From Neovahlkampfia damariscottae (lineage: Eukaryota; Heterolobosea; Selenaionea; Neovahlkampfiida; Neovahlkampfiidae), in assembly GCA_016618085.1 (NCBI GenBank), contig JABLTG010000078.1, forward strand, positions 1-64,000: DNA of 64,000 bases. Direction: 5' to 3'. The translations under genes and the position numbers were made by a program. Position 1 is the first letter of the stretch, and each line of letters starts with the position of its first letter. Under the pieces are notes generated by a model that saw only the letters and a list, made by a program, of their open reading frames with translations, searched no databases and was not told the DNA's origin. This document shows, piece after piece, positions 35,305-45,875 of this stretch.

Positions 35305-35850
35305 TTCCTTTTTTTTTTTGCTTTTTGCAAATTGAAGAGAAATCCAAATTTTGAGAGAGAAGTGGTGTGCATGTGCTCTATTTCAGAAAAACAAAAAACA
35401 ATACTTATTTAACTGAAGAAGTTAGCAAATCATTTTATTTTTGTAAACTTTTTTTTTATTATATTCAACAATTGAGGAAACTCATTCTCATATAAAAAAT
35501 GTGCTTCTTTTTCGAACACAAAATATTCTGATTCCAAAAAATAATATTTTTAATCATAAAACGTTTAAAATATCAATAAATGGAAATTATAAATCTAAAT
35601 ACTTTAAAATATTAGTAGAAGACAAAAACAAAGAAAAGGGCAATAAATTTACCAATAAGTATTTATTTTTACCAAAAATCGTAAAGGAGTTCAGCTTTTC
35701 TTCTGCACATTTCAAGAGCTACTAATTCTTTGGAGTTTTCAGTTGTTAAAGGTATTTTTTTATCATGATCAATCAGATCTTTCAAAGTTTCAATATTCAA
35801 CATTAATTTCTTTAAAACTTCTCTGTTTAATTCGTGAGAAATTCCATATT
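35305..35850. other. Spacer beyond tRNA-Val, probable element debris
   Basis: No host gene is recognised. A plus-strand frame of 74 codons (35501-35725) is Lys/Asn/Phe-rich without any family likeness. From about 35700 the minus strand seems to continue into the degraded element at 35.85-36.36 kb. Confidence 0.4.
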
Positions 35851-36459
35851 TTTAATTATTTGTATATTTTAAAAACGCTTTCTTTGCCATATAAATATAC
35901 TCTTTATCTTGCAAATTCAATTCTCTAGTATTTTCCAAATAGTTTTCTAAAGCTTCAAGTTGAAGCAATGATTCTCCATTCATGAATAAAGTTTGTCCAA
36001 TCAATTCGATTAAATTTTTTGGATAATCAATTTGGATAGTAAAACTCATGACTAGGAATAACCAACAGTATTTGGTGAACACATCAATGATGCAAACGAT
36101 TACTTTTCCATCATCATTCTCATTCATGTATAAAACATCACCAACTAATTTCTGCATAGGATAGTTTGCTTTTTATTCAATCTTAATTCTCTGTCATATA
36201 AGTAAAATTCGTTTCCTTGGATTATTAATGTTTTGTTCAATTTTGAAGAAATTTATTTCAGCTTTATTAATTGCAATTTTTTCCGTAATAACCTTTTTTA
36301 ATTCTTCATAAGTTAATAAATCTTCTTTAACAAATTTAATATCTTTTGATAACATTTTCTATATATTATATATTGAGATATTTTTTTAAGTAGTTTTTTA
36401 AATAAAAAAATCTATATATTTTTTTTTCTTGTTTTAACAATAGTTGAACCGATATATTT

Positions 36460-37344
36460 TTAACCATCTTTTATTTCAACTTTTGGTGTTTCTACTTTCC
36501 TTAATTGATTTTTTGTGTAATTTGCAGGAATTCCTTTTAATTGATATAATGGAGGCTGATTTGGTGCCAATATAATATTTTCAATTTCATGAAGTTCCTC
36601 ACTCCATCTAATATCTGTTTTTCTGAATTTTGAATCCAATTTTTTTCCTGTTGCTGGATTTATTGGGTAATCTAAAGCAACTCTCACTTTATCACCAGTT
36701 TCTAATAATTTACATGCATCTCCTTGACATTTTGCTGGCTTTGTTTCAGGTTTTTTTGGTTTCTTTTCACCAATTTGTTTGTTGTATTCTTCAATAATTA
36801 AAGGCAGGTTTGCTGTCCATTTTCTATTGGTTAGTTTATTCTTTAATTCTTCAATGGTTTGGAATTCAAATATAATTTTACCAAGAGTTCCATTAAAACT
36901 TTCAACAACTGCTTGTGTCCTGTGACGATTTGGAAGTGAGTGATGAATTCCAATTTTATTTTCCTTCGCAAATTTATTAAATGCACCTTTAAATTCTGAA
37001 CCACTATCAACTTGCAAAAAATGTTTTGGTATATTTAAATATTCTCTGTTGTATATCTTTTTTAATGCTTCTACTATTTTATCAGGAGTTTTTGCAGAGA
37101 TTGGTTCGGCATCAGCATGCCTTGAAAATACATCAATTACTGTTAATGCATATTTTTGTTTGTTGTCGTGCAAGAGAAATAATAAATCCAACTGATGAAT
37201 TGAATCTCTTTCAGTTGCAGTGTGGTGCGCGGTATTAATTGGTTTGTCTTTTTTCGGTTGTTCCATCAAATCCCGAACATGTTTTGACTCTTTTTCATTT
37301 ATGTTTAGTCTTTTCTTAACTTTTTTTGAAAGTAATTCGCTCAT
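36460..37344 (-). CDS. Retroviral-type (rve) integrase of Polinton-type element
   Basis: A 294-residue integrase that looks whole. The catalytic D-D-E residues are visible: HQLDLLF (first Asp), LQVDSGSEF (second Asp) and QAVVESFNGTLG (Glu, about 35 residues later). The RNase-H-like core includes YALTVIDVFSRHADAEPI. The C-terminal part (ETGDKVRVAL, DIRWSEELHEIE, PPLYQLKGIP) resembles the SH3/chromo-like tail of Polinton and virophage integrases. The enzyme inserts element DNA into the host genome. The upstream HHCC zinc region is not evident. No introns. Confidence 0.82.
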   Translation of the reverse strand: MSELLSKKVKKRLNINEKESKHVRDLMEQPKKDKPINTAHHTATERDSIHQLDLLFLLHDNKQKYALTVIDVFSRHADAEPISAKTPDKIVEALKKIYNREYLNIPKHFLQVDSGSEFKGAFNKFAKENKIGIHHSLPNRHRTQAVVESFNGTLGKIIFEFQTIEELKNKLTNRKWTANLPLIIEEYNKQIGEKKPKKPETKPAKCQGDACKLLETGDKVRVALDYPINPATGKKLDSKFRKTDIRWSEELHEIENIILAPNQPPLYQLKGIPANYTKNQLRKVETPKVEIKDG

Positions 37345-37392
37345 ATTATATTATCTATATAATATGAATATATTTGGTTAATTTTTATTGAT

Positions 37393-37740
37393 TTACAAAT
37401 TGTTAATGTTTTTTCGTTCTTGATAATATTCTTTTTGGTATTCTTTTAGTGTTCTTGATGGTATATTTTTATTAACACAATCATATTTTTCAACCCAACA
37501 TCTTTCTTGTTTATGTAATTGTTCTTTGTTATCACATGGGTAATTTTCAATCAATATTATTTTACAATTATCATAATCTTCTGAAAATAACATTTTTGAT
37601 GAGCATGATTTTCCTATTTTATAATCGTGTCTGTGTTTTGCCATTCTAACACATAATTTTTGAGTTGTAGAACCAATATAACATTTATCATTTATTGAGT
37701 TAATAATTTTATAGATTTTTCCATTTTGATAATTTACCAT
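37393..37740 (-). CDS. GIY-YIG endonuclease
   Basis: A 115-residue protein with the GIY-YIG motif as GKIYKIINS...KCYIGSTTQKL, followed by a helix with Arg and His (RMAKHRHDYKIGK) and an acidic position in HKQERCWVEKYDC. This is a compact homing-type or viral GIY-YIG nuclease. It lies 48 nt upstream of the integrase on the same strand and probably belongs to the same element. It looks whole. Confidence 0.75.
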   Translation of the reverse strand: MVNYQNGKIYKIINSINDKCYIGSTTQKLCVRMAKHRHDYKIGKSCSSKMLFSEDYDNCKIILIENYPCDNKEQLHKQERCWVEKYDCVNKNIPSRTLKEYQKEYYQERKNINNL

Positions 37741-37899
37741 TATGATTTTTTATGTTTTATTGTTTATAATTTACTATAACTTTAAACCTTTAAGCACTTC
37801 CATTTTTTATATTTGTAAATATGCTTTTTTTTCGATCAATTCATTATTCTTTCAACCAATTAAAATCTAATCAACTCAAAAAAAATTCTTCAAATAAAA

Positions 37900-40170
37900 A
37901 ACAAATGGATATTTAGGAAGAAAAAGATGGGTCAGAAGAAACTACAAAGGAAGAACGAAAAGCCAAACTTTTGGAAGATATAACATTTGACAAAACAAAA
38001 ATTGAAAAACTTGAACGTTATAATGTAGAAGAAATTTTGGAATTAGAAAAAGATGAATGGACCCAAATATTTGGGCCAAGTGAAGGAATTCTTTATTATA
38101 AACGTATTTCCAAACTTAAAGTAAAGACACTTTTGATTAAAAAAATAGGAAAAACGTGGAACAAAAAGAGAAAGAGAACAAATTGAAAGTGAATCAAAAA
38201 AGTTTAAAAGTTATAGTAAAGATGAAAAATATAAAATATTACAAGAATTAATTACAATTGAGTCTTTAGATCATTTAAAAACAAAAACAAAAGAAATGAA
38301 ATTTAATTTTTATCAAAGAGAAGAAGGTGAAAGAGTTGCTAAAAAATCGGCAATTGAAAATTTAGATTTAATTAAAAGATTTAAAAATGGAACATACAGC
38401 AAACAAGATATAAAATATTTATTACATATTGGAGGTTCAGGAATGGGAAAAACAAGATCTTTATTAGAATTAAGAAATATTTTATTAAAAATTGATCCAA
38501 AAAAATATCCAGAATTTCAAAATACTTTACAAATTTATATTGATTTTTTTAATGGTGATAAAATTCTTCCAAATGAAAGTCATTATGTAGATGATATACT
38601 TGGTGTTAGAATATTTAGTAGATTTTTTAGAAATGAAAAAATTGAAGAATTTCAAATTGAAAATAATTTTGAAATTTATTCAAATTCTGGTGTTTTTAAT
38701 TTACTTATTGTATTAGATTTTTTAAATGATTATCAATGAATATAACAATGCAAATAATATTGTCGGATACACACCAATTATTATCAATTTAGATGAAATA
38801 CAATATACGTTAAATAGAGTTGAAGGAGAATGGAAAGATATCAGAAATAATATTGGATCATATATTTGGGGAAGAAAAGATAGAATTGAAGATTATAATT
38901 TAATTTTAATACCAAGTATTGGAGGAACAAAAATTAATGATATTAAATTTCTTCCAACTGAATATGGTTTTTATGAGTTTAAATTAGATTCATTTACCAT
39001 TGAAACATTAAAAAAAATATTAAAAGATGAAAAAATTGATGAATATGAAAATGAAAATATCAAAAGTGAATTTTATAGATTTTGGATATTATGTTCTTTA
39101 ATTCCAAGAGATTTAGAAAAAGGAATTAATATTTTTGTAAATTATTTTAATGAACTTAAAGGAAACACTCAAAATGAAATTCAAATTGATATTGAATTTA
39201 TGAATGAATGTTATAATAAAATGAAAATTGAAAATTTAGATAGAGAAATAAGAGATCATTCATTAGATTTACTTTTAATATTATTTTCAAATCTTGATTA
39301 TGCTGAATTAGGAAAATATTATATAGATATCACAGAAAAATTTATTGAAAAAGGAATTTTACATAAAACTTTTGATAATAGAATATTTACATCTCATTTC
39401 ATATTCAAATAATTATGTGAATTAAAGAACACTTTACCTTCAGACTTATTACCAGATTTAAAAACATCAATAACATGGCAATTATTTGAAAAATAGATTT
39501 ATTTAGAATATCATTATTATTTCATTTTCGAAAAGATATTAATTTTGGAGAATTACATAAAATAAGAAATATTTTTCAAGGTTATGCCAATGATGACGTT
39601 TTAAATCTCAAAATTAATTATAACGAAAAAGAATATGCATTAGAAACAAATCCCTTCATTGAATTAGAAAATAAGCAATTAAAATATTTTTCAAAAAATC
39701 GTCCAATTTGCATTACAAAAAGAAAAAATGAATTGAAAACAGAAGATTTATTTAAATATGTATTTCAATTACCATTGAATCACCCAAAATTTGATGGAAG
39801 ATTATTTATTAAAAATCCAGATCCAAATTTTGCTGATTATTTAATTCTCATTCAATATAAACACACAAGTGAAGAAGAAACAGAAAAAAATCCTATTAAT
39901 TGGCACGAAAGCATTCACAAAAGAATGGAAAATCATTTTAAGGAATATGAAAAAATTTATGTGTTCATTACAAATGGAAAAATAAATGATAGTCAAAAAG
40001 AGAAAATTTTGAAATGGAATGATTTAATTGTCATTGATAATGATAAACTTCAAGAATACATGAATCCGAATATATATATTCATATTTTGGAGATTTTGAA
40101 TTATTAATCAATAAAACTGATGAAAAAGAGGATGAAGAAAAAATTGAAGAAGAAGAAATTGAAGAATGAG
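37900..40170 (+). pseudogene. Crinkler-RHS-like (CR) effector gene, fossil
   Basis: This plus-strand gene remnant has three recognisable parts. First, a SAM-like header (about 37.98-38.13 kb; VEEILELEKDEWTQIF). Second, a P-loop NTPase (about 38.3-39.4 kb) with Walker A GGSGMGKTR and a distal Walker-B-like strand (IIINLDE). Third, a C-terminal restriction-endonuclease-like domain (about 39.73-40.1 kb) with an Asp followed by ILIQYKHT. A P-loop NTPase fused to a PD-(D/E)xK nuclease is the architecture of Crinkler-RHS-type proteins, linked to mobile elements and host-conflict functions. It is broken, with about three to four breaks, and looks moderately old. It sits within the mobile-element block. 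Confidence 0.6.
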
Positions 40171-40696
40171 TAATAAAAAATTGATTGAATAATTGAAATG
40201 TTGATTTGAATATTTTTAGTTTCAAAATATTTATAGCTGCTGTTAAAGCATCCTTTTGATGTTTGTGAAGTGATGATTGGTTGTTTTTTCAAACACAAGT
40301 TTCAATTTTCCTTCATTTCTGTTGGACAACAATTTTCCGAAAAATTTTGTTGCTGGCATTTAGTTGCCAACAATACCCAATAATTGTTGCCCACATTTAA
40401 TTACCAGTTTTTATTGACCGGTCATCTGGTAGGTTGGTCGGCTCTTAAAATCCTTTCCTGTAAAATTGAACCATTTTTTAAAATTTTATAAAATTCCAGA
40501 AACCACCTTACCAGATTACCAGTTATTTATCTTATTCCTTTTTGTTAAAATTTAATTGGTAAAATGGTAATTGTAAATTAAAGTAATAAATTAAATGTTT
40601 CAATTAGATTGGAGGTATTAAATTGCTCAGGGCGAAGCTGGAAGAGAAACCGTCAGGTTTTGAATTTCCCCTTTTGTGTAAAATAAACTTTAGTTT
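40171..40696. other. Spacer in mobile-element block
   Basis: No gene is seen. The DNA is less AT-rich than host spacers and holds imperfect inverted and repeated words (for example the palindrome GACCGGTC and several TTACCAG/CTGGTA copies between 40395 and 40530). It may be decayed repeat-element sequence. Confidence 0.35.
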
Positions 40697-41280
40697 ATGT
40701 CAGTCCTGCCACACAAAACTGATTATGTTTTCACTGTTCCAAGTACTAAAACTATTACAACTTTTCAAAAAGAACAAAATTACCAAGATCAACATGATAC
40801 AGATGATGAAGAAGATGAACAAACATCACCGGAAAATGAACCAATCAAAATTCTAAAATCAAAAGATGAAGAAGAAAAACTTTTAGAAGAAGAACAAAAT
40901 TCAAATGATGAAAAAGATCAACAAAAAACAAGTCAATGGAAAACAAAAGTCAAAAGAAGAAGAGATAGAAAGAAAAACAAGTCAAACAACTCTCCTTCCT
41001 CTCCGAAAGGACAACACTAGTTGTTTAATCCAATAAATCGGGGGAATGTTACATGTGGATTAAGTTGTACCAAAACAGAGATTAATATGTCCGAATTAGG
41101 CTATTCAAATATACATATTTAGCCATTACACGACCTAAAGTAAACCATTTATTTCAGATACGACCTTCTACTTCAAAGTGTTACACCAATCGGAACTAAG
41201 CACAAGAGCTATAAAAGCGCATTAAAATAACTAATAAACATTCACAACTTTCGAATACCCAAGAGTAGATAGTCTCCAGA
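40697..41280 (+). mobile_element. Putative 3' end of a Ty3/gypsy-like LTR element: ORF tail, polypurine tract, LTR
   Basis: A plus-strand frame (40697-41020) encodes an acidic then Arg/Lys/Ser-rich 107-residue segment. Shortly after its stop come a polypurine tract (41040-41046, GGGGGAA) and TGTTACATGTGG at 41047, the usual start of a Ty3/gypsy LTR. The following about 230 nt include a TATAAAAG box (41212-41219). The right end of the LTR could not be fixed. The coding part upstream is not recognisable as pol, so only the terminal architecture supports the call. Fossil, age uncertain. Confidence 0.5.
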
Positions 41281-41284
41281 CAGT

Positions 41285-42560
41285 CCTCTTTATTTTTGAC
41301 TAAATCATCTACTGTGTCGCCTGTAACCAATAAATCATCAACATAATGAAGTGTAAATCCTTTTGTTCTTCAGTAAATATGTTGTCAATTGCACCATGAA
41401 AGAGAGTTGAACTTAATTTAAGACCTTGAGGTAAACTTCTGAATTCATACCTGGTATTATCAATGATGAAACCCAATAAAGCTCTGTCTTTTTCATGAAC
41501 AAGAAGGTTATGAATCCATCCTTTAAATCAATCTTTGCCAAGTATCTTTTCTTTTTAATGCTTCTAGTTTGGAGAATAAATCATGAATCTTTGGAAGGGT
41601 ATTTGAGAGGTCAGGAAGATAAGAATTTAATACTCTTAAATCATCAACTCTTCTTAACTTTCCATTTGCTTTTGGTGTAATCCAGACAGGATAAGAAGAT
41701 TGACCCTTAATCCTTGAATTGTTGGCTGCTTTTTGCACTTGACCCTTTTTTAATTTCTCCAATGTATTTTCTTTTAGAAATTTGAGATATCTGTGAGGAA
41801 TAGGATACTGTTTCACCTTGATGCCAGTTTGGTAAAGCTTCTTTGAGAATGGTAACTTCTGACATTGTAATATAGGCTCAGAGTCTTCTATTTTTCTGTT
41901 CCTCTGAATTTCTACCTCCAGTTCTTTCTGACATTCAGGAGAGATTTCTTCAGTTCCAAATTCACTTGGTGAATCTTCCAAAAATTCAATTTCATTTTTA
42001 TTGTCTTCATCAGCAGCTTCAAAACCTAAATACAGTTTTGGAATACTCTTTCGAATATCCAAAATGTTCTGAAGATGTACTCCAATTCTGACATCTGTTT
42101 TGTTCTTTGATTTACCCAAATCATCAGATGATACCACCCAAAAATGATGCCAAAATTGTTCTTTGGTGTTCACCAATATTTTGATCAAGTGACCTTTACT
42201 CGTGGATCCATTAAAGCTCACCAGGTCCACCTGATAGTTTAATTTAATATAATCTTTTCCTTCCTTGAGAGTATTGAGAAAGCTATCTTTGATATAACTA
42301 ACATTCGCACCATCATCCATAAAGCACTTTGTATAACTTTCATCTGAACCAAATTTCTAAATCCATCTTCATCTGTAGTTTCAACAACTACTTTCCTGAT
42401 AATTGGTGGAATAATCTTTATTGTTCATTGGACAAAGAGGATTTTGTTGTTGACGGATTCAGCAAACCGGACAACAGTTGGTTCAAGAAAAAACTTCTGG
42501 AAGAACTTGCATTTTGCAGATTGGTATTAAGTTTCAAAGGAGACCGTTTAACATGAAACA
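41285..42560 (-). mobile_element. Ty3/gypsy retrotransposon pol fragment, fossil
   Basis: On the minus strand an aspartic-protease-like motif (MDDGANVSYIK, DxGA type) is followed about 180 residues later by the reverse-transcriptase entry segment (YPVWITPKANGKLRRVDDLR, the W.TPK..G..R...D.R signature of Ty3/gypsy RT). Further RT sequence continues toward 41285. The fragment is broken, with a few breaks. RNase H and integrase are absent, so only the protease/RT part remains. It runs opposite to the neighbouring plus-strand LTR end, so two insertions are juxtaposed. Confidence 0.75.
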
Positions 42561-42628
42561 AGTATCTTTTGTTGAATTTTCAACTTGTGAAGAAAAAAAA
42601 TTGCAATCACTTGTAAAAATTAAATATT

Positions 42629-43330
42629 TCAATTTTTAATTTCTTCTAAATCTACATCAAATTCACTAAAATCACCATTTCCATCAAAACTTAAATAATG
42701 ATTCAATCTCACTGGTTGTTTTTTGAATTTTGATTTAAAAAGAATAATTGCTTGAATATTGAATGTTCCCCATCCTAATCTTGATATTTCAAATGGTTCA
42801 TTTTTTAGAGTTATTTCATTTGGCATAAATGTTGGGTGTAATTTTACAATCACTTGTTCAATGATATTTTCTTCCAATGATTCTTGGCGGACAAAAAATT
42901 TCCAATGATGACAATTTGAAGTTTCAGAGTTTTTATATTGATGGAAATTACCAATAATTAACTTCCCATGATGATATTTTTTACTCTTAAATACCTTCCA
43001 TTCTTTTTCAATTTCTATTTTTCTTGTTTCATATTGTTGTGTAAATTTTGTTTTGATTTCTTGTTCTAACATTTTGTTGATTTTTAAATTTTTCAAATTC
43101 AATATATTTTCTTTTCTACATAAAGGACAATTGATTTTTATTTTTTCTTGGTTTGATTCATCGATGTTTAGATGTTTTCTATTTTTATAATTTAATTCAA
43201 GCAATTGATAAAGACAAAAATGACAAAATGAATGATGACAAGTAAGTGTTGTTGGTTCAATTATTACATCTAAACAAAGTGTACAATCAAAATTCTTTTC
43301 TTCTTCCACTTGAATGTTTTTTGAAGACAT
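42629..43330 (-). CDS. RING-YEATS protein
   Basis: This single exon encodes 233 aa. The ATG at 43330 is chosen because the longer frame begins with TTG and would include the CCAAT box (43337-43341). Residues about 14-70 form a RING finger (CTLCLDVI, CHHSFCHFCLYQLL, NCPLCRKE). Residues about 115-215 look like a YEATS domain: NCHHWKFFVRQES, VIVKLHPTFMPNEI, PFEISRLGWGTFNIQAIILF and VRLNHYLSF, including the GWG-type aromatic motif that builds the acyl-lysine pocket. YEATS domains read acetylated or crotonylated histones; the RING adds a probable ubiquitin-ligase function. If right, it could ubiquitinate chromatin at acylated sites (inference). Confidence 0.75.
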   Translation of the reverse strand: MSSKNIQVEEEKNFDCTLCLDVIIEPTTLTCHHSFCHFCLYQLLELNYKNRKHLNIDESNQEKIKINCPLCRKENILNLKNLKINKMLEQEIKTKFTQQYETRKIEIEKEWKVFKSKKYHHGKLIIGNFHQYKNSETSNCHHWKFFVRQESLEENIIEQVIVKLHPTFMPNEITLKNEPFEISRLGWGTFNIQAIILFKSKFKKQPVRLNHYLSFDGNGDFSEFDVDLEEIKN

Positions 43331-43592
43331 TTTAGACCAATTAAATTTGTGATTCAAATTGTTATTTTTTCTTTGAATTCTTCAACAGAACCAATTTCGT
43401 TTTCACCAATAATTATACTTTCAATCATTTTCAAATGTTTCAACCAATCATTTGGATAATTCAGCACGAATACAACTACTGTTATCTTACCGTGAAAAGT
43501 AAATTCAGATCTTGTTTACTTTCCAAAATTCACAAAATGTAATTTCTAAAAATATCGATTTATCTGAACAAACAATAATATTTCCAACCTGG

Positions 43593-43665
43593 GCGGAATT
43601 GGCACAGTAGGTAGCGCATTAGTCTCATAATCTAAAGGTCGTGAGTTCGATCCTCACATTCCGCA
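43593..43665 (+). tRNA. tRNA-Met(CAT), elongator type
   Basis: A 73-nt cloverleaf: acceptor GCGGAAT/ATTCCGC plus A, D-arm GCAC-AGTAGGTA-GCGC (one mismatch), anticodon loop CTCATAA (CAT) and T-arm GTGAG-TTCGATC-CTCAC. The AGTAGGTA and TTAGTCTCATAATCTAAAGGTC parts match eukaryotic elongator tRNA-Met rather than the initiator, whose stem has three G-C pairs. A T-run at 43675-43682 follows. Confidence 0.93.
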
Positions 43666-44125
43666 TTGGTTCTATTTTTTTTAAGCTGGATTTGAATTAT
43701 CATGTTCTTCTGATTTTTTAGTGAAGCATGAACAATTGAAGATTAATGTTTTTTATTTTGTGAAATTGATGTTTAGAACCGGAGAAGTGGAATTGAGGAA
43801 TTATTGGTGATTCTGAATTCATCAAAGATGAATAAGAAGCTGATGGAATTACAATTGACTGATTTTGTTTGATGTTATTTTTGTTCAGTTGATCAAATAA
43901 AAATAAATAAAATAAAACTCCCCAACAATCATTTGGTGTAATTTTTTTTGCAAAATTCCACAGGATCCCTAGTTTTCTTCATTCATTTCAACTTTTTTTT
44001 TTGTGCATATCAAGCCAAGGCACATCCAAATTCTAGTTATTTTTTTTGGTTCTTATTCGGCCAATAAACTTCAAGAACTTTTTGTAACGTTAACCAATCA
44101 AAAAAACACCAAAACAAAACACAAA
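43666..44125. other. Intergenic spacer
   Basis: This 460-nt stretch holds the tRNA-Met terminator at its start and the G-gamma promoter at its end (CCAAT at 44094-44098). Between them I see no gene; the frames are short and AT-rich. Confidence 0.5.
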
Positions 44126-44398
44126 ATGACGTCAAGCAAAATGAACGATTTTGTGTTAACACAAATTTTAGCTGAAAATGAGAAGCTTGAAAGAGAATTG
44201 GAGTCAAGTAAACAAGCTGTAAAAGCTTCAGAGGTATTGTGACAAATTCTAATTCTGATTTTTCACTAGGCGATCAAAACACTTCAAGAATACATAGAAC
44301 AACCAAATTCAGAACCTTTTGACCCATCATACAAGGGAGATGAACCAAATCCTTTCCTTTCAGCTCCACCAGGACCAGGATGTTGTGTTGTTATGTAA
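44126..44398 (+). CDS. Heterotrimeric G-protein gamma subunit
   Basis: Two exons (44126-44233, 44270-44398; intron 36 nt) give 78 aa, the normal size. A coiled-coil N-terminal helix (LTQILAENEKLERELESSKQ) is followed by the GGL segment (ASEAIKTLQEYIEQ), DP..., the conserved NPF (GDEPNPFLSAP) and a C-terminal prenylation box CVVM preceded by another Cys. It pairs with G-beta at the plasma membrane. The ATG lies 28 nt after a CCAAT box. Its likely partners, the RGS proteins at 23157 and 45876, are also in the window. Confidence 0.88.
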
Positions 44399-44422
44399 AA
44401 AAAACGAATAAAAAAAAAAAAA

Positions 44423-45421
44423 TCATTTAATAACCAACTTTGGTTTTGGATTTTCTTTGAACCATGAACTTTTTAAAGCTGTTTTAGCTGATAATCGTTG
44501 ATTTGGATCCATAGTCAACAAACCTTTCAAAAGTTCAAAACCTGAATTACTTAGTAATTTCTCTGGAATTCTTTCTCTTAATTTACTCTTACTTTCTCCA
44601 AGAAATTGAAATTTTTGAACATACTTTAATTTACTATATCCTGGCCAACTTATATCATCTGGAACTCCCAAAAGTTTAAATATCTTATCAATTTGTTCAA
44701 TTTCTGTTTGTCCTCTAAAAAGAGCATCTCTTACAATCAGTTCTGCCATAATACAACCAACACTCCACATATCTAAAGCAGTTGAATAGCTATTACATCC
44801 CAGTAATAATTCAGGTGACCTGTACCACAAAGTAACAACTAAAGGTGTATATTGTCCAAGAGGATCGGAAAAATTTCGAGCCATTCCAAAATCACAAATT
44901 TTTAAAACACCATCTTTGCTTATTAATAAATTTGATGTTTTTAAATCACGATGTAAAATCCAGTTATCATGTAAATATGCAACACCAGACAAAAGTTGTT
45001 TCATTAAACTTTTGACTAGTGATATTTCCAATGTATTTTTTGTGAGAAGAGTTCTTATATCATTGTCTACGTATTCCATAACCATGAAGACTCTGTTTAT
45101 TTTATTTTATTTTTTTTTTTTTTTTTTACGTTTCGATGTTTGATCCTGTTACTATTTCGTTCACTTTTACAATATTTTTATGATTTGATTTTAAAAGTAA
45201 GTTTATTTCTCTGACTGATGAAAGAGGAAATCCTTCTTGATGCTTGTCCAATTTTATTCTTTTCAATGCAACTATTTCCTCAGTTTTTTTATTCTTTGCT
45301 GGAGGTTTAGAATAAATGTAATGAACACACCTTTATATACAATTCCATATGAACCTTCCTGAATCCTTCCAATTTTTTCATAATCATCAACAGTATTGCA
45401 GTGAGGTAAATTATCGTTCAT
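44423..45421 (-). CDS. CDK11/CDK10-like cyclin-dependent kinase
   Basis: Three exons (45331-45421, 45130-45298, 44423-45092; introns 32 and 37 nt) give 309 aa. It has an IQEGSYGIVYKA glycine loop, IVALKRIKLDK, and the cyclin-binding helix GFPLSSVREI where CDK11 has PITSLRE and CDK1 has PSTAIRE. HRDLKTSNLLI, DFGMARNF, TPLVVTLWYRSPELLLG, GCIMAELI and LGVPDDISWPGY follow, all closest to CDK10/11. These kinases act in transcription, splicing and the cell cycle. Intron 1 falls within the glycine-loop strand. CCAAT at 45430-45434, 9 nt before the ATG. Confidence 0.88.
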
Positions 45422-45571
45422 TTTGAAAACCAATCAGATTGAAAAAAATTTCAAAAAATCCATCAAAAATAAAGTGTTGGCAAAAACGGTTTATACAAAA
45501 CATCACTAAAAAAAAGATGTTTTCATGCATTCAATTATTTCGGTCAATTGTCTGAATGCAAAAAAAGGGAA

Positions 45572-45645
45572 TACTCGAAGCGAGGATCGAACTCGCGACC
45601 TCGACCGTGTTAAGGTCGCATTCTAACCAACTGAACTATCCGAGC
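45572..45645 (-). tRNA. tRNA-Val(AAC), second copy
   Basis: The 74-nt sequence is identical to the tRNA at 35231-35304 but lies on the other strand. Anticodon AAC. A downstream T-run (A-run on the plus strand, 45560-45566) ends transcription. The flanks show short similarity only (CAAGT before, ATTCC after). Confidence 0.95.
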
Positions 45646-45875
45646 ACTTGTTGCTAAATATATGAAAAAATTAAATACATTATTTAAATATCTATAGGTT
45701 ATCAACAGTCCACATATCTTCTCTTGCTATGTTCTTTATTTTGGAATGACAAGAAAAATGCCTCAAATCAAGAAAGAAACTGGATTGACAAAGCATCATC
45801 CCAACAGTTTGGGTTTTGAATATCAAGAACAAATTTTCATAAATAAACTTCAATCACTGTGCAACTATTTTTATA

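Larger units (their letters stand above)
35700..37750 (-). mobile_element. Polinton-type element fragment (integrase, GIY-YIG nuclease), fossil
   Basis: On the minus strand the order is a GIY-YIG nuclease (37740-37393), a retroviral-type integrase (37344-36460), then a degraded stretch (about 36350-35700) with integrase-like character. An rve-type integrase with a C-terminal chromo-like end next to a GIY-YIG endonuclease is the gene company of Polintons and related Polinton-like viruses/virophages. The first two genes look whole; the rest is broken, with several breaks. No DNA polymerase, protease or capsid is present here, so only a fragment remains. Age: moderate. It lies about 0.4 kb downstream of tRNA-Val. 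I saw no terminal repeats. Confidence 0.7.

Noticed and set aside
35501-35725. 74-codon plus-strand frame beyond tRNA-Val
   Set aside because: Low-complexity Lys/Asn/Phe, no ATG context or CCAAT box, and it lies in element debris.
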